Origin: Myxococcales bacterium
Lineage (GTDB): Bacteria > Myxococcota_A > Polyangia > Polyangiales > JAFGIB01
Length of the DNA stretch: 43,675 nt
NCBI GenBank assembly: GCA_028817855.1
Contig: JAPPOT010000060.1
Location: 1-43,675, forward strand
Reading direction: 5' to 3'
Shown here: piece after piece, positions 7,882 to 16,588 of the stretch
Layout: each line of letters opens with the position of its first letter
Numbering within the stretch: the first letter of the stretch is position 1
Position numbers and translations under genes: made by a program
Notes under the pieces: generated by a model
What the model was told of the DNA's origin: nothing
Databases searched by the model: none
What the model saw: the letters and a program-made list of their open reading frames with translations, nothing else

Positions 7882-8294
7882 CCCAACGGAGCATCGTTCG
7901 CGTCCGCGACGTGATGGAGGACCACTTTGTGATGGCGGATGGCATCAACACGGTGACCGAAGGGGTCGCCGCGCTCTCAAAAGCAGGCGCGCACACGCTG
8001 TTCATACGCAAACGCAGCGAAGACGACGAGTTCGGGATCGTCGTGCTTCGAGACATCGCGCGCGAGGTGCTCGCGGTCGACAAGTCCCCGGACCGCATCA
8101 ACCTGTACGAGATCATGACCAAGCCCGTGCTCGCGATCGACCCCAACATGGACATCCGCTACTGCGCCCGCCTCTTCATGCGCTTCGGGCTCTCGACCGC
8201 ACCGGTCGTCGAGAGCGGCGAAATCATCGGGGTGGTGACCTACAACGAGATGGTCCTGCGCAGCCTGCTCGCCGAGAGGTCAGCCCAGGACTGA
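7878..8294 (+). CDS. Tandem CBS-domain protein
   Basis: 138 aa. ATG 7878 overlaps the preceding stop in ATGA form. Two CBS motifs fill the protein: residues about 7-63 (VRDVMEDHFVMADGINTVTEGV, ending in a GIVVLRDIAREV strand-helix) and about 75-133 (YEIMTKPVLAIDPNMDIRYCARLF, ending GVVTYNEMVL). Such pairs bind adenine nucleotides and gate partner proteins. As the last gene of the DUF1538/P-II operon it is probably a second sensor for the same membrane complex, sensing energy charge or a cyclic nucleotide (inference). Confidence 0.9.
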   Translation: MTQRSIVRVRDVMEDHFVMADGINTVTEGVAALSKAGAHTLFIRKRSEDDEFGIVVLRDIAREVLAVDKSPDRINLYEIMTKPVLAIDPNMDIRYCARLFMRFGLSTAPVVESGEIIGVVTYNEMVLRSLLAERSAQD

Positions 8295-8301
8295 TCCGCG
8301 C

Positions 8302-8339
8302 CCCAGCACCCGCAGCGACCGGATGACAGGCGTGCTGGG
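8302..8339. terminator. Hairpin between convergent genes, candidate bidirectional terminator
   Basis: CCCAGCAC (8302-8309) pairs exactly with GTGCTGGG (8332-8339) around a 22-bp loop. It lies 8 bp after the CBS gene stop and 4 bp before the stop of the convergent lyase. There is no T-run. Confidence 0.45.
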
Positions 8340-8342
8340 AGC

Positions 8343-10532
8343 TCACGGGACGTGCAGGTCCGGCGCCGGTGGATCGGGCATGCCGTCGCCGATCAGGAAG
8401 CCCGTGTGGGGCGGCTGGTTGTAGCCCGTCTGCTCGGAGCTGACCTGCATGCGGTATTGCGGATCGTGCATCAGTGTGTAGATGCGACGCTGCGTGACGT
8501 CGGTCGTGGTGTAGACCCGCAGCGCGGAGCTGTCGGGGGTCCGCCAGATGATCTCCTCACGCCAGTCGCCGAAGAGGTCCGCGGTCAGCGCGGGCGTGGC
8601 CTTGGTGTGGTTGTTCGACATGCAGCCGTCGCAGGAGAGCAGGAGTGTGCCGTCACCCTTGTGGATGGCGGTGCCGTCCTCCAACTCTCGCAGCTCATCG
8701 GCGTCCCAGTAGATCAGGAAGTTGGTCGACGACGGCCGGTCTCCAACGACCTCGCCGCTGTCGCAATTGCGCAGCTCCGAGTGGGCGGCAGACCACATCT
8801 CGGCGCCAGGGTGACTCGAGGTGATGTCGGCGGCGACACCACGCCCGTTGTCGGCACCGGTAGATGAGGAGCGATGGATGATGTCGCAGCTTGCGGCGTC
8901 GCGCACGTGCCACGTGGGCATGCTCGTGTCCTCGTGCGGCATAAAGACCTCGAGCCCGGGGCGCGAAGGGACCAGGTCACCGACGTGCAGCGCATCGCCG
9001 TGCCCGAGGCCGGTGGAGCAGCCGAAGGAGCCGTCGCTCTGGATCATCGCGGCGCCATACACGATCTCCTGCGCACGGTCGCCATCCACGTCTGCCACCA
9101 CCATGCTGTGGGCGCCCTGCCCCGCGAGCGGTCCGGAGCTCGCGCGGTCGCTGTCCGCGGTCCAGAGATTCGACAGCTCTCCATCGCGGTAGGTCCAGGC
9201 GCTGACGGTCGCACGTGTGTAGTAGCCGCGGGCCATCAGGATGGCGGGTCGGCCGCTGCCGATGCCGTCGTCGCCCGCGTCGCTCACGAAGCCGGCGCTG
9301 GCGAGGAAGCGGTCGACGCGGTTGCCGTAGTCGTCGCCCCAGGCGTCGACGCTGCCGCGCTCCACCTCGAAGTCCACGGTGGTCAGCTCTCGGCCGGTGG
9401 CGCCCTCGAAGACCGTCAGGTACTCGGGCCCCGCGAGCACCCGGCCAGCCGAGTCGCGGTAGTCGGCCTCGTCGTCGTCGCCGGCTGCCGGGCCGGTCCG
9501 CAGGTACTCGCCGGTGCCGTCCCGCGTCCCCGGGGCGGTCCGCAGGGCCACCTCGGCGCGCCCGTCACCGTCGAAGTCGTACACGAGAAACTGGGTGTAG
9601 TGGGCGCCGGCGCGCACGTTGCGGCCCAGGTCCATGCGCCACAGCCGCTCGCCGCTCAGCTCGTAGCAGTCGAGGACGGGGCCAGTGTGCCCGCCCTGTG
9701 AGTTGTCCTTGGCGTTGCTCGGCTCCCAGATCACCACCAGCTCGTACTGGCCGTCCCCGTCGACATCACCGGGGCTGGCATCGTTCACCGAGCCACTGGA
9801 GCGCGTGACCGTGCCGACGTCGTAAGCGTACTCGACGCCGTCGGGCGTGGTACCGCCCGGGGGAGGCTCGAGAGGGATGGTGAGGAATGGCTCGGCCCAG
9901 GGCAGCGCGGCCGGGGACCGTGGGCACTCGGTTCCATCGATGACGGCGCTCACCGTGTAGGACGCGCCTGTGCCGGCGCCCGTGTCCAGGTAGTTCGTGC
10001 TGTCCTCGACGGTCTCGATCAGCTCGCCGTCGCGATAGAGGCGATAGGCGACGCGCTCCGGATCGCCGCCGTCGTACTCGTGGCCCAGCATGCGCCAACC
10101 GACGTAGTTGGCATCGCCGACCCGCACGGCGACCAGCCCCCGATCAAGGCGTTCGAGTTGAAAGTGGCCACGCGCGCTGCCGGGGTCGCACGGCGTTGCC
10201 AGCCCGGCGTCATCATCGCCATCGCTGGCACCCGACACACCGCCCGCACCTGAGCCCGCGGCATCTGGCACCGGAGGCGTCCCCGGCGTACCCCCCGAAC
10301 CGCCGGAAGCGGCCGCGCCTGCCTGCGGGCCCGCGAACGGCACATCGGACGTCGGCGCGCCCTCCGCAGGGGCGACGCCATCCGGAGCAGACGTGGCACC
10401 GGTAGCACCACCGTCGCCGCCTGCCGGGGCATCCGCGCCGCACCCCAGCAGGCAGAGCGCCGCGATCCCCAGACCGGGACAGAGGAGGTTTCCGCTGGCT
10501 CGCGAGCTTCTCATCCCATCCAAGGGGATCAT
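8343..10532 (-). CDS. Rhamnogalacturonan lyase, polysaccharide lyase family 11, lipoprotein
   Basis: 729 aa on the minus strand, starting at ATG 10532 (ATG 10514 also possible). The signal ends in lipobox CLLGC with Cys31. A Gly/Ala/Pro/Asp linker runs to about residue 115. Next comes an Fn3-like region with FQLERLDRGLVAVRVGD and VGWRMLGHEYDG, typical of PL11. An eight-bladed-propeller-type catalytic domain follows, with several DxDGDG calcium loops (DVDGDGQYELVV, DFDGDGRAEVALR, DVDGDRAQEIV). The end carries the PL11 signature region LFGDWREEIIWRT and YTLMHDPQYR. Members cleave the rhamnose-galacturonate backbone of pectin by beta-elimination. Lipidation implies action at the outer face, suggesting growth on or attack of plant or algal pectin. 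Confidence 0.92.
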   Translation of the reverse strand: MIPLDGMRSSRASGNLLCPGLGIAALCLLGCGADAPAGGDGGATGATSAPDGVAPAEGAPTSDVPFAGPQAGAAASGGSGGTPGTPPVPDAAGSGAGGVSGASDGDDDAGLATPCDPGSARGHFQLERLDRGLVAVRVGDANYVGWRMLGHEYDGGDPERVAYRLYRDGELIETVEDSTNYLDTGAGTGASYTVSAVIDGTECPRSPAALPWAEPFLTIPLEPPPGGTTPDGVEYAYDVGTVTRSSGSVNDASPGDVDGDGQYELVVIWEPSNAKDNSQGGHTGPVLDCYELSGERLWRMDLGRNVRAGAHYTQFLVYDFDGDGRAEVALRTAPGTRDGTGEYLRTGPAAGDDDEADYRDSAGRVLAGPEYLTVFEGATGRELTTVDFEVERGSVDAWGDDYGNRVDRFLASAGFVSDAGDDGIGSGRPAILMARGYYTRATVSAWTYRDGELSNLWTADSDRASSGPLAGQGAHSMVVADVDGDRAQEIVYGAAMIQSDGSFGCSTGLGHGDALHVGDLVPSRPGLEVFMPHEDTSMPTWHVRDAASCDIIHRSSSTGADNGRGVAADITSSHPGAEMWSAAHSELRNCDSGEVVGDRPSSTNFLIYWDADELRELEDGTAIHKGDGTLLLSCDGCMSNNHTKATPALTADLFGDWREEIIWRTPDSSALRVYTTTDVTQRRIYTLMHDPQYRMQVSSEQTGYNQPPHTGFLIGDGMPDPPAPDLHVP

Positions 10533-10575
10533 CGTTTCAGAACCGGGTCAGCAGGCACGCAGGTAGCGTGCAGAA

Positions 10576-10614
10576 GGCCCCGCAGTGCAGGGACTGCGCG
10601 CTCTGTGCGGGGCC
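10576..10614 (-). terminator. Strong hairpin terminator downstream of the small conserved gene
   Basis: GGCCCCGCA (10576-10584) pairs perfectly with TGCGGGGCC (10606-10614). An alternative inner stem, CGCAGT/ACTGCG, also exists. Read on the minus strand it follows the gene ending at 10680 and leads into a short T-rich stretch (TTCTG). It would separate that gene from the lyase. Confidence 0.55.
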
Positions 10615-10679
10615 CCGAGCTAGCCCGGCTCCAGACTGCTGCCGGGATCCGTCGCGGCAGAGCACGGGAGAGGAGGCGA

Positions 10680-11207
10680 CTACGACGCGTCCGCGAGCTC
10701 GCGCGCGCGCTCCGTCAGTACGGTCTGCTCGAGCTCCACCCCATCGCACCCGTCTACGTGGGAGGCCAGCCACTGCACACCGACGGAGACATCGTTGAAG
10801 ACCTTGATCGGATAGCCCGGCCGAAGGGCCAACGTCAGCGCCGCGAACACGCTGCGCTTGGCCGAAGCCAGGAACCCTTCACCAAGAATCACGCAGCTCA
10901 TCGCTTTGGTAGGCGGCGCGATCGTCTTGAGCGCTGCCACCATCCTGCTGCGGACCTCCGGCTGCGGCGGCTTGCAGCTGGGCAGGACGCACAGCATGAA
11001 GCCGATCCCTGCGGGCCACCGGGCAGCCAGCGCCATGCCCTGCGAGCTGAGCGCAGCGAGGTCGGCTTCGCCGGGTGCCTCGCGCGCAAACGCGAGAAGT
11101 ATGTTGTCGCAGCTGCAGAGCTGAGTCGTGTTGCTGCGGTACCGCTCGACAATCTCTCCAGGCACGTCAACAAGTTTACGTAGGCCTAACACACGCAGAC
11201 AAGGCAT
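10680..11207 (-). CDS. Small conserved cytoplasmic protein, unknown function (myxobacterial type)
   Basis: About 175 aa from ATG 11207; a GTG at 11165 is the other reasonable start. No signal peptide. The body alternates strands and helices (NILLAFAREAPGEADLAAL; IGFMLCVLPSCKPPQPEVRSRMVAALKTI; AMSCVILGEGFLASAKRSVFAALTLAL; PIKVFNDVSVGVQWLAS). I recognise this pattern from small STAS/SpoIIAA-like proteins common in myxobacteria, with the closing IKVFxDVxxGVQWLA helix. The family has no assigned reaction that I know of. It is divergent from the FG-GAP protein at 11410 and followed by a strong hairpin, so it is probably monocistronic. Confidence 0.7.
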   Translation of the reverse strand: MPCLRVLGLRKLVDVPGEIVERYRSNTTQLCSCDNILLAFAREAPGEADLAALSSQGMALAARWPAGIGFMLCVLPSCKPPQPEVRSRMVAALKTIAPPTKAMSCVILGEGFLASAKRSVFAALTLALRPGYPIKVFNDVSVGVQWLASHVDGCDGVELEQTVLTERARELADAS

Positions 11208-11409
11208 CGCGCCATAAGCGGTGGCCGAACGTGCGATCAGGTGGGTTGCGCACTCAGATCCGACATGGCTACCCAAGCCTCGTCACAGCCGCGAATCCGA
11301 TTGCACCAATGCTTGACTGGCCGATCCGAGGCGTGGACTTTAGCTGCCCCGCGGCCCGGCGCACGATCACAAATGCCCCGGCCCGGACCACAGAGGAGAG
11401 CTTGGAGCT

Positions 11410-13482
11410 ATGGGCATCATCACGACACGCCGGATCGCACTGGCCTTGCTTGTGGGGCTGATTGTCACGCCCCACAGAGCGTCAGCCGACGGGGGCATCA
11501 CGTTCACGGACATCGCGGCCCATGGCGGCGCGGGCATCACCTACAGTCGCGGCGAGTCACCACGGGACGCGATCTTCGATCAACTCAAGAGCCAGCCGGT
11601 CTACACGATGGCGGACGTCGCCATCACGCCGCTCAAGTCCCGCGGGGCGCCCGGAGTGGCGATCCTCGACCACGACGGTGATGGTGACGAGGACATCTAC
11701 GTGACCAACGGGCCCGGCCGCGCCAACAGCCTCTACTCGAATCAGCTGCGGGAGTCGGGAGTGACGACCTTCATCGACGTCGGCGTGGCCGCAGGCACCG
11801 CGCTACAAGCCCAGGACAGCACCGGGGTCTGCGTTGGCGATACGGACAACGACGGCGACGACGACATCTACGTGCTGGGTGCCGGCGAGCCGAATCGACT
11901 GCTGGTCAACGACGGCGACGGCACCTTCACCGACGTCACCGGCCAGAGCGAGGTCGGCGCCGGCTCCCACTACTCGACGACATGCTCGATGGCCGACGTC
12001 GACCTGGACGGTTACATCGACCTCATCATCGGCAACAGCTACGACAGCTGGGATCATCAGTTCGCCATCTTCGTCGAGCCCTACGCATTCAACGAACACA
12101 ACCAGCTCCTGATGAACATCGGCGCGAACGCATTCGTGGACGTCAGCGCAGGCGCCGGCCTCGAGGCCACCAGCGGGTTCACCCCGGCCGCCGACGGCTC
12201 GCCCACGCTCACCTGGGCGATCGCGGCGATCGACATCGACCAGGACGGCGACGCGGACATCGTCCACGCCGACGACCAGGCGGCCGTCCCCACCGCGGCG
12301 CAGGGCGGCTTCGACCGGGGTGTCATCCACCTGATGCAGAACGACGGCACGGGCATCTTCAGCGACGTCTCGGACGCGGTCGGTCTCAACCAACAGGGTT
12401 CATGGATGGGCCTGTCCTTCGGTGACCTCAACTGCGACGGAAACATCGATCTCTTCGCGACCAACATCGGCGACTACATGTTCACGCCCGTCAACCCCGC
12501 CTATGTCCTGGGTGATGGCGCGTCGCGCTGGTTCCTCGGCAATGGCGACGGCACCTTCACGGACCCCGGCGTGGGCAGCACGGTGGCCTCGGTCTTTGGG
12601 TGGGGCACCGGGATCAGCGACTACGACAACGACGGCGACCAGGACATCATCTACCACGGCGGGCTCAACGTCGGCCCCTTCGTCGATGCGAGCAATCCGG
12701 GGGTCTGGCTGCAGAATCAGGCCTGTGGGGCGGACTTCGTCTGGGATGACGCCGCAACGAGCGACACCGACCACCAGCGCCGCAACGTCCACGGCATGGC
12801 AACAGCAGACCTCAACGGCGATGGCTTCGTGGACGTGGTCTCGGTCTCGAACTTCAACGAGCCCGAACCGATCCCTCTGGTCCCCTACGAGGTCAGCTAC
12901 GGATCCGTCTTCGACATCGCGGCCATCGTGCCGACCTTCATCCCGACCGGGAACCCGGGCGAGTGGGTCTTCAGCGGCATCGAGTTGCCGGACGGCGATC
13001 TCTCGGTGGAGCTGAGCAGCGGGGACAACGGCAACGGCTGGGTGAAGGTGGACCCGGTCGGTAGCGTCGGCACGCTACCGGAAGCACGTACCAACCGCGG
13101 CGGCATCGGCGCGGTCGTCTCGTTCACCCCGCGCCGAGGCGCTACGGTCATCGCACCGATCGTCTCCGGCGCGAGCTACGGTTCCTCTCACAGCCAGACA
13201 GCACACTTCGGCCTCGGCAACGCGAAGCGCGGCACGGTCGACATCCTGTGGCCGGGGGGCACGCGCAACCGGCTCTACGGTGTACGCGACGGCTCGGTGG
13301 TCACCTTCCCCGAGATTCCCTGCAGCTACGACGGTAGCTGGCCGAGCGCCGGCGCCTACGCACGCTGCGTCAAGAAGGCGCTCGCCACGTTGCAGAGCGC
13401 CGGACTGGTTGGCTCGCAACAGCGAGGAAGGCTCGCGTCCAGTGCGATGCGCGCCTTCCACGAGCACCGCCGTGGCGACTGA
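11410..13482 (+). CDS. Secreted FG-GAP/VCBS repeat protein with ASPIC/UnbV domain
   Basis: 690 aa; ATG 11410 has GGAG 4-7 bp upstream. The first 26 residues are a Sec signal peptide ending near ASA. At least seven calcium-binding blades follow, each with a DxDxDG loop: HDGDGDEDIY, TDNDGDDDIY, VDLDGYIDLI, IDQDGDADIV, LNCDGNIDLF, YDNDGDQDII and LNGDGFVDVV. This is a beta-propeller. The C-terminal third has the UnbV/ASPIC signature (HSQTAHFGLGNA, then TVDILWPGGTRNRL), a module of surface proteins thought to bind ligands or carbohydrate. A short Cys-bearing tail with a KKALATLQ helix ends the protein. It is probably extracellular and Ca-dependent; no enzyme active site is evident. Confidence 0.88.
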   Translation: MGIITTRRIALALLVGLIVTPHRASADGGITFTDIAAHGGAGITYSRGESPRDAIFDQLKSQPVYTMADVAITPLKSRGAPGVAILDHDGDGDEDIYVTNGPGRANSLYSNQLRESGVTTFIDVGVAAGTALQAQDSTGVCVGDTDNDGDDDIYVLGAGEPNRLLVNDGDGTFTDVTGQSEVGAGSHYSTTCSMADVDLDGYIDLIIGNSYDSWDHQFAIFVEPYAFNEHNQLLMNIGANAFVDVSAGAGLEATSGFTPAADGSPTLTWAIAAIDIDQDGDADIVHADDQAAVPTAAQGGFDRGVIHLMQNDGTGIFSDVSDAVGLNQQGSWMGLSFGDLNCDGNIDLFATNIGDYMFTPVNPAYVLGDGASRWFLGNGDGTFTDPGVGSTVASVFGWGTGISDYDNDGDQDIIYHGGLNVGPFVDASNPGVWLQNQACGADFVWDDAATSDTDHQRRNVHGMATADLNGDGFVDVVSVSNFNEPEPIPLVPYEVSYGSVFDIAAIVPTFIPTGNPGEWVFSGIELPDGDLSVELSSGDNGNGWVKVDPVGSVGTLPEARTNRGGIGAVVSFTPRRGATVIAPIVSGASYGSSHSQTAHFGLGNAKRGTVDILWPGGTRNRLYGVRDGSVVTFPEIPCSYDGSWPSAGAYARCVKKALATLQSAGLVGSQQRGRLASSAMRAFHEHRRGD

Positions 13483-13552
13483 GTGCCCGCGATCGGTGGG
13501 CCCGCCGCAGCGACGGCGAGGAGCCGCACCAGGGGTCTGCTAGACTGCGCCG

Positions 13553-14428
13553 ATGCGCTTCTTTCGTCGCGGTGGCGCGCAGCTCGCGCGTATCGACGGT
13601 CTCGATCCGAGAGCCGACTGCGTGGAGATCGCGCGGCTGAGCTATCGCTACGAATTCCCCTTCGACCACCAGCGCGCCACCGAGCTGGCCCTGGTGCGCA
13701 CCTTTGCCATCCCCTCGATCTCACGGATCCTCGTGCAGTCCGGGGAATTCATCGCGCGCACCCAGAAGCGATTCGATGACACCGAGATCCTGCTCACCAA
13801 CCTGGTCGAGAAGGGCTTCGAGCACCCCGACGGCAAGCTGGTGATCCGCAAGATGAACCGGATGCACCGGCGCTTCGACATCGACAACGACGACTACCTC
13901 TACGTCCTGTCCACCTTCGTCGCCGAGCCGGTGCGCTGGAATCGGCGACACGGCTACCGGCCCATGAGTCGCAACGAGATCGAAGGGCTCTTCCACTTTT
14001 GGCGCGAGGTGGGGCGCCGCATGGCGATCGACCAACTCCCGGCCACCGCCGAGGAGATGCTCGAGTGGAACGACGCATACGAGCGCGAGAACATGGTCTA
14101 CGCGGAAGAAAACCGCGCCGTGTGCGAGCCCGTGCTCGATGCGTTGCTCGCCAAGGTGCCGCACGCCCTGCGCCCCCGGGCACATCAGCTGGTGCTGTCG
14201 ACCTTCGACGATCGCCTCCTCGACGCCCTCGGCTACCTACGCCCACCGGCACGCCTGCGGGCACTCGCGAGCGCAGCCATCCGCGCGCGCAACCGCGTCG
14301 ACGCGCGACTACCACACCGTGAGCCACGCCTGATGTCGGACGTGCCCAGGCCGAGCTACCCCGAAGGATTCGAGCTTCAGGACGTGGGAGCCGACCGGCA
14401 CGGCGCATTCGACTCCCGGGATCCCTGA
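13553..14428 (+). CDS. Oxygenase of the MpaB/DUF2236 family
   Basis: 291 aa starting at ATG 13553; no clear ribosome site, no signal peptide. It has the family's mainly helical layout: RTFAIPSISRILVQSGEF, then RFDDTEILLTNLVEKGF, then a His-containing helix KMNRMHRRFDIDNDDYLYVLSTFV. In MpaB-like proteins that helix supplies a haem or metal ligand. An FHFWREVGRRMAI segment and a C-terminal region follow. Relatives act as haem-dependent oxygenases on isoprenoid or other hydrophobic substrates; the substrate here is unknown. It lies 70 bp after the FG-GAP gene in the same direction. A second, larger and divergent member of the superfamily lies at 27839. Confidence 0.82.
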   Translation: MRFFRRGGAQLARIDGLDPRADCVEIARLSYRYEFPFDHQRATELALVRTFAIPSISRILVQSGEFIARTQKRFDDTEILLTNLVEKGFEHPDGKLVIRKMNRMHRRFDIDNDDYLYVLSTFVAEPVRWNRRHGYRPMSRNEIEGLFHFWREVGRRMAIDQLPATAEEMLEWNDAYERENMVYAEENRAVCEPVLDALLAKVPHALRPRAHQLVLSTFDDRLLDALGYLRPPARLRALASAAIRARNRVDARLPHREPRLMSDVPRPSYPEGFELQDVGADRHGAFDSRDP

Positions 14429-14440
14429 GCCAGCTCGCAA

Positions 14441-14459
14441 GGCGGGGGGCGACCCCGCC
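14441..14459 (+). terminator. GC-rich hairpin after the MpaB-type gene
   Basis: GGCGGGG (14441-14447) pairs with CCCCGCC (14453-14459) over a 5-bp loop, 13 bp after the stop codon at 14428. No T-tract follows, as is usual in very GC-rich genomes. Confidence 0.45.
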
Positions 14460-14505
14460 CGCCACGCCGCGGGCCTGGGCCGTGCCTTGCGCCTCTCCCC
14501 GATTC

Positions 14506-15912
14506 ATGGCACGCGCAGGGGTCGTGCGTTGGCTGCTGATCGGGCTATGCCTCTACTCCGCGGTGTCCTCGCTGGCGCCGCCCTGCGCTCAGGCAGCCGG
14601 TGGCTGCCCGCGCGGGTCGAAGCCGCGCAGCATCCAGGTCGGCAAGGGCCAGGTTCTCGGCGCGATCGCACGAGCGCACGAAACCTCGATCGGCCAGATC
14701 GTGGCGCGCAATCCCGGCCTGAATCCCGACGCGCTGCGCGAGGGGCAGAAGCTCAAGCTGTGCGAGGGCTCCGCCAGGCCCGCGGCGCTGCGTAGCTGTG
14801 GCGGCGGACGCAAGGTCTTCCAGCACGAGGTCCGCCGCGGCGAGAGTCTGGCGCGCATCGCCAAGCGCTACGCGGTCCAGGAGAAGGCGCTGATGAAGCG
14901 CAACGACGGCCTGCTGGGCGGCGATCCCAGCGCGCTGCGCGCCGGCCAGCGCCTGAAGGTCTGCACGCACGCGGCTCGGGCCCACGCCGCCAAGGCCTGC
15001 GACTACCGCACGCCGCTGCACCAACACGAGATCGTCCCCGGCGAGTGGCTGGCCGAGATCGCGAGCCGCTACGGCGTGTCGCAGAAGGAGCTGCTGCGCC
15101 TGAACCCGCGCACGCGCAAGAATCCGGACTACCTGCGTCCCGGGCGCACCCTGCGCGTGTGTCCCGACATCCCGCCGCGCACGCGCGAGCGCATCGATCA
15201 CCGGGTCGCCCGCGGCCAGAGCCTGGCCTCGATCGCCGCCCGCTACGACCTGCACCCGCGCCAGCTGCTGCGCTTCCAGCAAGGCCGCCTGAATGATCCC
15301 GATCGCCTGCGCGTCGGCCAGCGCCTCGTCGTGTGGAAGGACGGCGGTGTCGTCGAGGGCTTCGGCGACAGCGACGAGGCGGGTAGCCTACCCCACGGCC
15401 TGCAGCTTCCCGAAGGCGCCCACTACCGGATCAAGAACCGCAACACTGCGTGGGGCACGCCTCGTACACTGCGTCTGGTCCAGTCCGCCACCGAGCGCTA
15501 CCGTCGCGCCGACCGCCGCGCCCCCACAGTGCTGATCGGTGACCTCAGCCGGCGCGGTGGCGGGCCCTTCCCGCCCCACAAGTCGCATCAGACTGGGCAA
15601 GACGTGGACGTGGGCTATGCGCTTCACGGCGACGATGGCAGCGCCCGACGCTTCCCGCGCACCACGACCAAGAACCTCGACGTAGCACGCACCTGGAAGC
15701 TGATCGAGGCCTTCCTCGCCACCGGCGCCGTGCGCTACATCTTCATGGACTATCGGATCCAGGAGCAGCTCTACGAGCACGCCCGCTCCCGTGGCGTGGC
15801 GCGCAGCCGGCTCGACGAGCTCTTCCAGTACCCGCGTGGCAAGCGCCGCGCCTACGGCATCATTCGCGACGATCCGGGTCACGATCGCCACTTCCACGTA
15901 CGCTTCCAGTGA
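14506..15912 (+). CDS. Periplasmic LysM murein endopeptidase, MepA (peptidase M74) type
   Basis: 468 aa from ATG 14506; a GTG 24 bp upstream would bury the signal. The signal peptide is about 1-32. Four LysM-type peptidoglycan-binding repeats lie at about 41-86, 104-153, 171-219 and 229-276. Each has the SLxxIAxRYxV and LRxGQxLxV pattern, and several are separated by Cys-bearing linkers. The C-terminal 295-468 is a penicillin-insensitive murein endopeptidase: GDLSRRGGGPFPPHKSH, zinc ligands His361 and Asp368 (HQTGQDVDVG), and the final DRHFHVRF supplying the last His (462 or 464). The enzyme would cut peptide cross-links in peptidoglycan. E. coli MepA lacks LysM repeats, so this is a wall-targeted version, either for its own wall remodelling or for lysis of prey. 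Confidence 0.92.
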   Translation: MARAGVVRWLLIGLCLYSAVSSLAPPCAQAAGGCPRGSKPRSIQVGKGQVLGAIARAHETSIGQIVARNPGLNPDALREGQKLKLCEGSARPAALRSCGGGRKVFQHEVRRGESLARIAKRYAVQEKALMKRNDGLLGGDPSALRAGQRLKVCTHAARAHAAKACDYRTPLHQHEIVPGEWLAEIASRYGVSQKELLRLNPRTRKNPDYLRPGRTLRVCPDIPPRTRERIDHRVARGQSLASIAARYDLHPRQLLRFQQGRLNDPDRLRVGQRLVVWKDGGVVEGFGDSDEAGSLPHGLQLPEGAHYRIKNRNTAWGTPRTLRLVQSATERYRRADRRAPTVLIGDLSRRGGGPFPPHKSHQTGQDVDVGYALHGDDGSARRFPRTTTKNLDVARTWKLIEAFLATGAVRYIFMDYRIQEQLYEHARSRGVARSRLDELFQYPRGKRRAYGIIRDDPGHDRHFHVRFQ

Positions 15913-16043
15913 CGCGCCCCGGGTCGAGTGGATCGCCGTGACGAGGGCGACATCGTAGCTCTGGGCCCTGGCGGCCTGGTGCGCCGCGCCCGCCGCGGCG
16001 CGATTGTATTTGCACGCGCATGCTCTGCGCCGGGTGGTGCTTC

Positions 16044-16071
16044 TGTCGTGCGGTACGGCTCGGAATCGAAC
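16044..16071 (+). promoter_or_regulatory. Candidate ECF42-type promoter upstream of the YCII gene
   Basis: TGTCGT (16044-16049) and CGAAC (16067-16071) are separated by 17 bp and lie about 105 bp before the YCII start. From memory, ECF42 promoters have a TGTCGA-like -35 and a short CGA/CGT-type -10, so this resembles an autoregulatory site. The -10 match is imperfect. Confidence 0.3.
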
Positions 16072-16175
16072 TTTCTTGCCCCGGGGTGTCCGATTCGGGC
16101 GCCCCCGTGCGCCGTACCCATGACACCCTAAGCCGGCCGGCCCCGCCCGGGGCCCGCCACCTGGAGCGAGTGACC

Positions 16176-16511
16176 ATGACCAAGTACCTGTTTCTCTACT
16201 GGAATCCCCCGGCCCCCGATCAGCAGCCCTCGCCGGAGGAGATGCAACAGATGATGGCCCAGTGGTCGGGCTGGAAGGAGAAGTTCGCCGACAAGGTGGC
16301 GGACATGGGCGATGGCCTGCAGCACGACGGGCGGGTGCTGAAGAACGGCCAGGTGACCGACGGCCCCTATGCGGAGGCCAAGGAGATCATCGGCGGCTTC
16401 TCGATCATCCAGGCCGCGTCCTATGAAGAGGCGCTCGAGGTCGCGCGGGAGTGCCCGATCACGCACATGCCCGAGGCGAGCATCGAGATCCGCGAGATGA
16501 TGGGGTACTAG
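16176..16511 (+). CDS. YCII/DGPF-domain protein (ECF42 partner)
   Basis: 111 aa; ATG 16176 follows CTGGAGCGAG. One ferredoxin-like YCII domain: the MTKYLFLYW strand, a long helix with WSGWKEKFADK, the signature TDGPYAEAKEIIGGF (DGPF motif as DGPY, residues 62-65), and a closing EASIEIREMM strand. DGPF proteins are habitually encoded beside ECF42 sigma factors, as here (next gene 77 bp downstream). They are thought to be the regulon target or modulator of that sigma factor. Enzymatic activity is unproven for the family. Confidence 0.9.
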   Translation: MTKYLFLYWNPPAPDQQPSPEEMQQMMAQWSGWKEKFADKVADMGDGLQHDGRVLKNGQVTDGPYAEAKEIIGGFSIIQAASYEEALEVARECPITHMPEASIEIREMMGY

Positions 16512-16588
16512 TCGGTCTCGCCGTCCCGAGCCCTCCTTCACCCGATCACCATCGAGTGGCGTGGGGCTCGAACGGGGCGGACATCCCC

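Noticed and set aside
11803-12792. Minus-strand frames opposite the FG-GAP protein rich in Val/Asp
   Set aside because: They mirror the DxDGDG repeats of the plus strand and are not genes.
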